Origin: Candidatus Treponema caballi
GTDB lineage: Bacteria; Spirochaetota; Spirochaetia; Treponematales; Treponemataceae
NCBI GenBank assembly: GCA_018066285.1
Contig: JAGHRS010000025.1
Span: forward strand, 1-42,377
Length of the DNA stretch: 42,377 nucleotides
Direction: 5' to 3'
The position numbers and the translations under genes were made by a program. This document shows, one piece after another, positions 38,612 through 42,377 of the stretch. The notes under the pieces were generated by a model. That model searched no databases. It was not told the DNA's origin and saw nothing but the letters and a program-made list of their open reading frames with translations. The number at the start of each line of letters is the position of its first letter. Position 1 is the first letter of the stretch.

Positions 38612-39485
38612 CAAGGCTTACCTTCTTTTTACTGCCGCTCTTCTGCGCCGGAGCGGGATTATCGGCGGGTGCTGCTTCCGGTGCCGTCTGCGGCTCCTGC
38701 TGTACGCTATCCTTCATCTTGTTAAGGAAGTAGTCATTCCCGATAATGCCGTCTTTCAGGCTTCTGTAGACCTTCTGGAGACGGATAACGTCATTCTCAT
38801 TAAAGGCCTCGACCTTCTTTCCGATAAAGCCGGAGAGCATGTCAGGCGTGATCTCAAACTCTGCATAGGCCGCGATCATCTTCTGAATGCGTTCTTCAAT
38901 CGGTGTGGCGTTCCCTGCTTTCAGCGTCAATTCACACTGCTTTTGAGCCATTTCAACCACGTCGCCGGGGATAACCGAGAGAATACAGGAGCGGACGCGG
39001 CGGGCGCTCTGGTTGGCAACCATTTCATAAATGTCTCTGCTGTCTGTCAGAGTTACGCTGCCGCTCTTTGTGTCTCTCTTGTGGGGCACGGTAAATACTT
39101 TGCTCTGGCGGGTGTTTGTTTCGAGATCCCATGCGTATGCCATGACGGTGCTTTCGCCGGTCTTCTGTTCCAGCTCGATAAATCCGAAGTCAATGTTGCC
39201 CCAGCTCTGTGCAAGGCACTCTGCAAGTCTGATACTCGGTCCCGTTACCTCGGTGCCGCCGCGCGGGAAGCTGTAAAGCGCGTTTTCTGCAAGGGTCTGA
39301 CGGCTGCACGCTTTCAGGATTCTATCTGCGCTGATTGATTCATCGCGCGGGAACCTCTTTGCTACGATCATAGCCGCCTGCACTTCCTGTGCCTGTCTGG
39401 TGGTGGCCATTGCAGACGTTACGCTTGCAAGGCTCTGTTCTCTGTTCTGCTGTCCTCCATTGAAGACGTTAAGCTCATTACTCAT
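38601..39485 (-). CDS. Putative single-strand annealing recombination protein (RecT-like group)
   Basis: A 294-residue protein of a widespread phage family (AKRFPRDESISADRILKACSRQ in outline, LYSFPRGGTEVTGPSIRLAE, MAYAWDLETNTRQSKVF, RDIYEMVANQSARRVR). I associate it with RecT-type annealing proteins mainly because of the usual neighbours: DUF1351 before it and a nuclease-like gene after it. The C-terminus has a Pro/Ala linker and a basic end (QKSGSKKKVSL). It overlaps DUF1351 by 8 bases. Confidence in the family being conserved is high, in the annealing activity moderate. Confidence 0.62.
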   Translation of the reverse strand: MSNELNVFNGGQQNREQSLASVTSAMATTRQAQEVQAAMIVAKRFPRDESISADRILKACSRQTLAENALYSFPRGGTEVTGPSIRLAECLAQSWGNIDFGFIELEQKTGESTVMAYAWDLETNTRQSKVFTVPHKRDTKSGSVTLTDSRDIYEMVANQSARRVRSCILSVIPGDVVEMAQKQCELTLKAGNATPIEERIQKMIAAYAEFEITPDMLSGFIGKKVEAFNENDVIRLQKVYRSLKDGIIGNDYFLNKMKDSVQQEPQTAPEAAPADNPAPAQKSGSKKKVSLDDL

Positions 39486-40377
39486 AATTGATACCTTCTC
39501 CTTTCAGAAAGTCTCTGATTTTAATTAACTGACTGCGTGTGCAGTTGTAGACTGTGAATGTGAACTCCGGGAATACTCTTTCGACCTGCTGTGCGACGGC
39601 GGGAGCTGCAACCGGAACGGCGGCCGGCGCTGCTGCCATGACTTTATCAGCGGCTTCCTGCACTCTGGCCTGCGCTGCTGCGCGTTCCTCTGCCGCTTTC
39701 TTCGCTTCCTCTACCTTCCTGCGCCTGTCCTGAACCGCTGCAATGGAAGCGCCGAGATTGTATGTCTTCTTGAACTCAACGTAGACTTCATCCCGGATGT
39801 TCTCGTCAAGGAACTGAATCTGATCTATGTCAGCTCCTACGCGGTTGACGATGGCAGCAAGCGCGTCCTGAAGCTTTTTCGGCGTGCGTGCCTTGGCGTC
39901 GGAAAGGTTGATCTTAATATTGCCAAGCTCCATAGCCTTTTCCAGTGAGAGACATTCCACGCTGCTGGCAATGCAAAGCTCTGTGTAATACTGCTTGATA
40001 GCTTCAAGGCACTCGTCCTTTAATCTGCCCTCAAAGGTGCCTATCTCGGTCTTAAATGCGTTATCTGCCTGCTTGAACGGCTCTGCAACACATTCTTTCC
40101 ATACCTTTTCAACCTGTTCCCATGGAGCCATATACATTGCTTTTGCCGCCTTGCGCTGCGCGTCTGCCTCGTCAAACTCCTTGCGCATCTGAGCGCGGGC
40201 GTCTTTCATGCTCTGGACGGATTCTTCTGTGCAGACAAGGCTTTCTGCCTCTGCTGCTGCCCGCTCCCAGCGGTCACGGAGCATACGCAGGTTTTCTACG
40301 ATCTGCGGGAGCTGCGTAATGGTTATCAGGGCTGTGCTCTCCTGAACCTGAATGCTGTTTTCTTCGCTCATTGACAT
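39478..40377 (-). CDS. DUF1351 protein
   Basis: A 299-residue helical protein with long coiled coils (KDARAQMRKEFDEADAQRK, RRRKVEEAKKAAEERAAAQ), an Ala/Pro/Val hinge (about 245-262) and a small C-terminal unit (FTFTVYNCTRSQLIKIRDFL). This is the DUF1351 layout, regularly found beside phage annealing proteins. It may be an accessory of recombination; no activity is known. Either the ATG at 40377 or that at 40371 could start it, with AAGGAAGG upstream. Confidence 0.8.
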   Translation of the reverse strand: MSMSEENSIQVQESTALITITQLPQIVENLRMLRDRWERAAAEAESLVCTEESVQSMKDARAQMRKEFDEADAQRKAAKAMYMAPWEQVEKVWKECVAEPFKQADNAFKTEIGTFEGRLKDECLEAIKQYYTELCIASSVECLSLEKAMELGNIKINLSDAKARTPKKLQDALAAIVNRVGADIDQIQFLDENIRDEVYVEFKKTYNLGASIAAVQDRRRKVEEAKKAAEERAAAQARVQEAADKVMAAAPAAVPVAAPAVAQQVERVFPEFTFTVYNCTRSQLIKIRDFLKGEGINYE

Positions 40378-40392
40378 ATACCTTCCTTTTCT

Positions 40393-40460
40393 GCTACAAT
40401 GAACTGTAGCCTTTCTATTGACTTAGCCGCTTTTCCCGTCCTTCACACGGGGGAGCGGCT
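40393..40460. promoter_or_regulatory. Two inverted repeats before DUF1351, regulatory or attenuator-like
   Basis: The gap holds two dyads: GCTACA-N6-TGTAGC (40393-40410) and a larger hairpin with outer stem AGCCGCT/AGCGGCT and inner stem CCCGT/ACGGG (about 40425-40460). The larger one is followed by a T-rich run only on the plus strand, so on the coding strand it is not a standard terminator. It could separate expression of the HTH genes from the recombination genes. Confidence 0.4.
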
Positions 40461-40462
40461 TC

Positions 40463-40684
40463 TTATTTTGCCGCTGCTGATAATGCCTCTTCGTATGGAA
40501 TGCCGAGTACATCACAATATCGGAGCAGCATACCGATATTCCAGTCTTTACCGGGCTTTGACATCTGCACTCTGGCGTTTTGCGGTGTGCAGCCTATCTT
40601 TTCAGCAATCTGAATGCTGGTGATCTGCCGCGCCTTCCGGTATGTGCTGAACAATGCTGCCAGCTCATTGACCTTTGGTTTCAT
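40463..40684 (-). CDS. Small XRE-like HTH protein
   Basis: A 73-residue protein with one helix-turn-helix (YRKARQITSIQIAEKIG, then NARVQMSKPGKDW, then MLLRYCDVLGIPYEEAL). It is the second of two tandem small HTH genes in the early block and resembles Cro-type regulators in size. The long open frame upstream overlaps the other HTH gene and is a shadow; I start at the ATG at 40684, though the ribosome-binding site is weak. Confidence 0.65.
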   Translation of the reverse strand: MKPKVNELAALFSTYRKARQITSIQIAEKIGCTPQNARVQMSKPGKDWNIGMLLRYCDVLGIPYEEALSAAAK

Positions 40685-40694
40685 CCACGTCACT

Positions 40695-40916
40695 TTAGGC
40701 ACTGGCTTTCCCTCCAACAACCGGAGGCACCGGATAATCAAGCGGGTTGATGCCGACAACATTGCAGATAGATATAAGCTCGTCTGCCTGCACTCTGCGT
40801 CTTCCGGTAAGGATTGCTGAAAGCTTTCTTTCCGGGATTCCTGTTTTCTCCGCAATGTACCGCTGCTTTGTTCCCCGGTCTTTGATTTCCTTGGATAGCC
40901 ACTGCTCAGGTGTCAT
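40695..40916 (-). CDS. Small XRE-family HTH regulator
   Basis: A 73-residue protein with a clear XRE helix-turn-helix (QRYIAEKTGIPERKLSAIL, GRRRVQADELISICNVV). AAAGGAGG before the ATG at 40916 fixes the start. It is a likely Cro-like or early-gene regulator and could act on the CTTAG dyads, as could the plus-strand repressor; the sequence does not decide between them. Confidence 0.75.
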   Translation of the reverse strand: MTPEQWLSKEIKDRGTKQRYIAEKTGIPERKLSAILTGRRRVQADELISICNVVGINPLDYPVPPVVGGKASA

Positions 40917-40936
40917 ACTGTTTCCTCCTTTCCTCT

Positions 40937-41242
40937 TTATTCTCTGCATTCGGTATATCCTCCTTCCTCGAAAAATCTGCAATCACGTTCGTCTTTGCCT
41001 TCACTGTATGGGCAGTCGTCTGCGCAAACCGGACTTTTTCCGTTGCAGCAAACGCCGAACCAATCATCTTTCCATTTGCAAACAGGCACATACATCAAAG
41101 ATTTGCAATAAGGGCAAAGCGCTTGTTTTTCTGCGTATTTTGCTCCGCAGTTTGAGCATTCCCATAGATGTTCTTCGCCTGTGAGGATTAATGCGCAATC
41201 TCCGGGAAGCCACAATTTCCAGTATCCTGTTTTTGTCGCCGT
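40937..41242 (-). CDS. Small zinc-ribbon protein with non-standard start
   Basis: A protein of about 101 residues with CSNCGAKY...CPYC as a zinc ribbon, followed by a second cysteine-rich part (CKWKDDW, CCNGKSPVC, CPYSEG, DCRFFEEGGY). The ribosome-binding site AAAGGAGG lies directly after the Dam stop, and 7 bases later the in-frame codon is ACG (41242), one change from ATG. The next standard alternative is a TTG at 41215, 34 bases after that site. I therefore place the start at ACG, with TTG at 41215 as the fallback. Function unknown. Confidence 0.6.
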   Translation of the reverse strand, partial: TATKTGYWKLWLPGDCALILTGEEHLWECSNCGAKYAEKQALCPYCKSLMYVPVCKWKDDWFGVCCNGKSPVCADDCPYSEGKDERDCRFFEEGGYTECRE

Positions 41243-41257
41243 TGCGTTTCCTCCTTT

Positions 41258-41677
41258 CTAATCAAATATCACAATCATGCTGGGGAACGGTGCCGGGTGA
41301 ATGCTGTCCCCAAATTTCAGCCGTCCTCTAAGGAACTCAACACGACCTTTAAGGCAATAATCGTGGAACCATGCTGTATCTGTTCTGGACGGCAGCAGCA
41401 TGACTACCTTCGTTCCCGGCTTCTTTGCTTCCTTGAATCCTTTTTCTACCCACTTTCCGATATTGCGGCCATACGGAGGATTGCAAAACACTGAATAGCC
41501 CCCCCAATTTTGAAGAAGTCCGTTTTCTTTTTCCGTGAAATGCTTATCGCACTTTGCATTATCGTCAGTGGATGCCGGGTCTAATGTGAAGCGGTGGATC
41601 TTGTTCAGCGCGTCGAAAAGGTCTTGCGGCGTTTCCCATTCCGGAGACTTTGAGCTGAACATTACTTCTTGGTTAAT
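41258..41677 (-). CDS. Dam-type DNA N6-adenine methyltransferase
   Basis: A phage-type adenine methyltransferase of about 139 residues. Visible motifs are SPEWETPQDLFDALN at the N-terminus, TLDPASTDDNAKC, and the catalytic NPPYG at 66-70. It should methylate adenine in phage DNA, possibly against host restriction. AAAGGAGG lies 7 bases before an in-frame ATT at 41677, giving the N-terminus (M)NQEVMFSSK that is usual for this family. The first ATG (41662) is 22 bases after the site and would drop five residues. An upstream ATG at 41719 lies before the site. It follows a 142-base segment with tRNA-like structure. Confidence 0.85.
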   Translation of the reverse strand: MNQEVMFSSKSPEWETPQDLFDALNKIHRFTLDPASTDDNAKCDKHFTEKENGLLQNWGGYSVFCNPPYGRNIGKWVEKGFKEAKKPGTKVVMLLPSRTDTAWFHDYCLKGRVEFLRGRLKFGDSIHPAPFPSMIVIFD

Positions 41678-41797
41678 GGTACGTCCTCCTTTCTTCTGTA
41701 ATAGGCTGTGATATTGCACCTCGCGCTGTCAGGAGTCGAACCATCAAGCTTGCGGAATCGAACCACGCTTCACACAGCCGGGACGCCCGGCGTCCGG

Positions 41798-41863
41798 TGG
41801 AGAGGGCTGCCGGAATTGAACCGGCGCGGAAGCAGCCTACACTCCCGCTCACCGGAAGCCCTC
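41798..41863 (-). tRNA. tRNA-like element with short D region
   Basis: On the minus strand a 7-bp acceptor stem (GAGGGCT/AGCCCTC), a T discriminator and encoded CCA enclose a perfect 5-bp T arm with a TTCAATT loop. The span is 66 bases, about 10 shorter than a normal tRNA; the missing length is in the D arm. An anticodon-like arm can be drawn with AGG in the loop, but the folding is not unique. A 6-bp hairpin (41781-41795) follows, and two more T-loop-like motifs lie at 41754-41764 and 41732-41742. It may be a degenerate tRNA or a tRNA mimic. Confidence 0.45.
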
Positions 41864-42053
41864 ATTTCTGATAAGTAATGCCGGGGTAATCCTTAATGGC
41901 GAAACTCTTGAGCTCTCCTTTGTCCCTGTACGTCAGAAACTTGTTCTTCACGGATCCTCGGAAGGCCACGGTGCAGATTACCGGCTCGCGGCCTTCCTTT
42001 ATTGCTTTGATCGTCATTCCGACGGGCAGCGCTCTGACTTCCTCTGCGGTCAC
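41862..42053 (-). CDS. Small hypothetical early protein
   Basis: A 63-residue basic protein (MTIKAIKEGREPVICTVAFRG in outline, KFLTYRDKGELKSFAIKDY). I place the start at the GTG at 42053 because it overlaps the upstream stop as GTGA, with GGAGG 12 bases before it; a TTG at 42077 is possible. Family unknown. Confidence 0.55.
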   Translation of the reverse strand: MTAEEVRALPVGMTIKAIKEGREPVICTVAFRGSVKNKFLTYRDKGELKSFAIKDYPGITYQK

Positions 42054-42328
42054 TTGCTCGTTACGCCTCCGCACCAAAGGCCGCCGCTTCTTTTCGCCGC
42101 CTTCATAAGCTGTAGGAAAGTGTCCATCAGATCAGCGAACTCTTCATCGCGGATGTAGTATTCAAGGTTTTCTTCATCCTCTTCGGTGACGTTCATATCG
42201 CCGTACTCGATGTCTCCGTCTGCGACGCCTTCTGAAAGCCAGAGTTCAAAAACTTCCTCGTCGTTTACCTGCCTTGCAAGAAACTCCATAGCCTTAACTG
42301 CTATGATGCGCTCTTTCGTAGAATCCAT
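42050..42328 (-). CDS. Small acidic hypothetical protein, first early gene
   Basis: A 92-residue acidic protein (EEDEENLEYYIRDEEFADLMDTF). AGGAGG lies 8 bases before the ATG. It is the first gene of the early minus-strand block and lies just after a -10-like TATAAT. Small acidic early phage proteins sometimes inhibit host factors, but I see no family or motif that shows this here. Confidence 0.55.
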   Translation of the reverse strand: MDSTKERIIAVKAMEFLARQVNDEEVFELWLSEGVADGDIEYGDMNVTEEDEENLEYYIRDEEFADLMDTFLQLMKAAKRSGGLWCGGVTSK

Positions 42329-42353
42329 TGTGTAGCCTCCTGTACTCTAAAAA

Positions 42354-42371
42354 TCTAAGAACGCCATTATA
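42354..42371 (-). promoter_or_regulatory. Putative early promoter -10 box and operator half-sites
   Basis: A consensus TATAAT lies on the minus strand at 42371-42366, 6 bp before a CTTAG-type dyad (TTCTTAGA at 42361-42354) that matches the element after the late promoter -10 box. The -35 region would lie beyond the window end or, if the molecule is circular, at its beginning; I see no good -35 there. This would be the early promoter, divergent from the repressor gene. Confidence 0.45.
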
Positions 42372-42377
42372 CTAATC

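Overview
This window looks like a nearly complete temperate phage genome with a short (podovirus-type) tail, most likely infecting a Firmicute of the class Clostridia. The grounds are the gene families (LLH-family holin, CD1375-like small protein, BppU-N-like protein, DUF1351, DUF551, DUF2829, replisome-organiser-like protein), strong AGGAGG ribosome-binding sites throughout, and a capsid that resembles the N4-gp56 group with no tape-measure gene. Host assignment is inference from family resemblance. Layout: a short plus-strand lysogeny block (24-1784: XRE repressor, small membrane protein, zinc-ribbon tyrosine integrase) is followed by an attP-like segment with paired integrase-arm repeats and a strong bidirectional terminator (about 1744-2015). 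Everything else is on the minus strand and is read from right to left. The early block (42.3 to 34.9 kb) holds small unknown proteins, a tRNA-like element, a Dam-type methylase, two HTH proteins, DUF1351, a putative annealing protein, an MBL-fold hydrolase, DUF551, a replication protein, a DUF2829/Tad2-like protein and a MazG-like protein. A promoter at 34853-34880 with operator-like dyads then feeds the late operon: TerS, TerL, portal, Prp-type protease, scaffold, capsid, connector, nozzle/stabilisation protein, two fibre-like proteins, an internal virion protein, a 4307-residue polyvalent protein (30% of the window), a BppU-N-like protein, a complete diversity-generating retroelement (DGR), and the lysis genes. 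Main systems: (1) A textbook DGR, with a target gene carrying a variable repeat (VR) at 6129-6250, Avd, a template repeat (TR) at 5507-5628, and a reverse transcriptase. I aligned the repeats by eye: all 18 differences in 122 bp fall on adenines of the coding-strand TR, and all 14 AAY codons of the TR are altered in the VR. (2) A phage-encoded Prp-like cysteine protease beside scaffold and capsid genes whose N-termini both carry an IQHF motif at residues 12-15. This resembles the Prp cleavage site of ribosomal protein L27 and suggests a self-encoded prohead maturation system. (3) A giant protein joining a metalloprotease-like motif, a methyltransferase, an SNF2-type helicase, a second methyltransferase-like fold and EF-hand-like repeats. 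It has a separate gene with its own strong RBS embedded in another frame, exactly where the giant protein becomes low-complexity. (4) Regulatory oddities: covarying tandem hairpins before the scaffold gene, two consecutive genes whose RBS points at ATT and ACG instead of ATG, and a CTTAG-type dyad shared by two promoters. The two window ends look like the divergent repressor/early-gene junction, so the molecule may be circular, but I see no terminal repeat that proves it.
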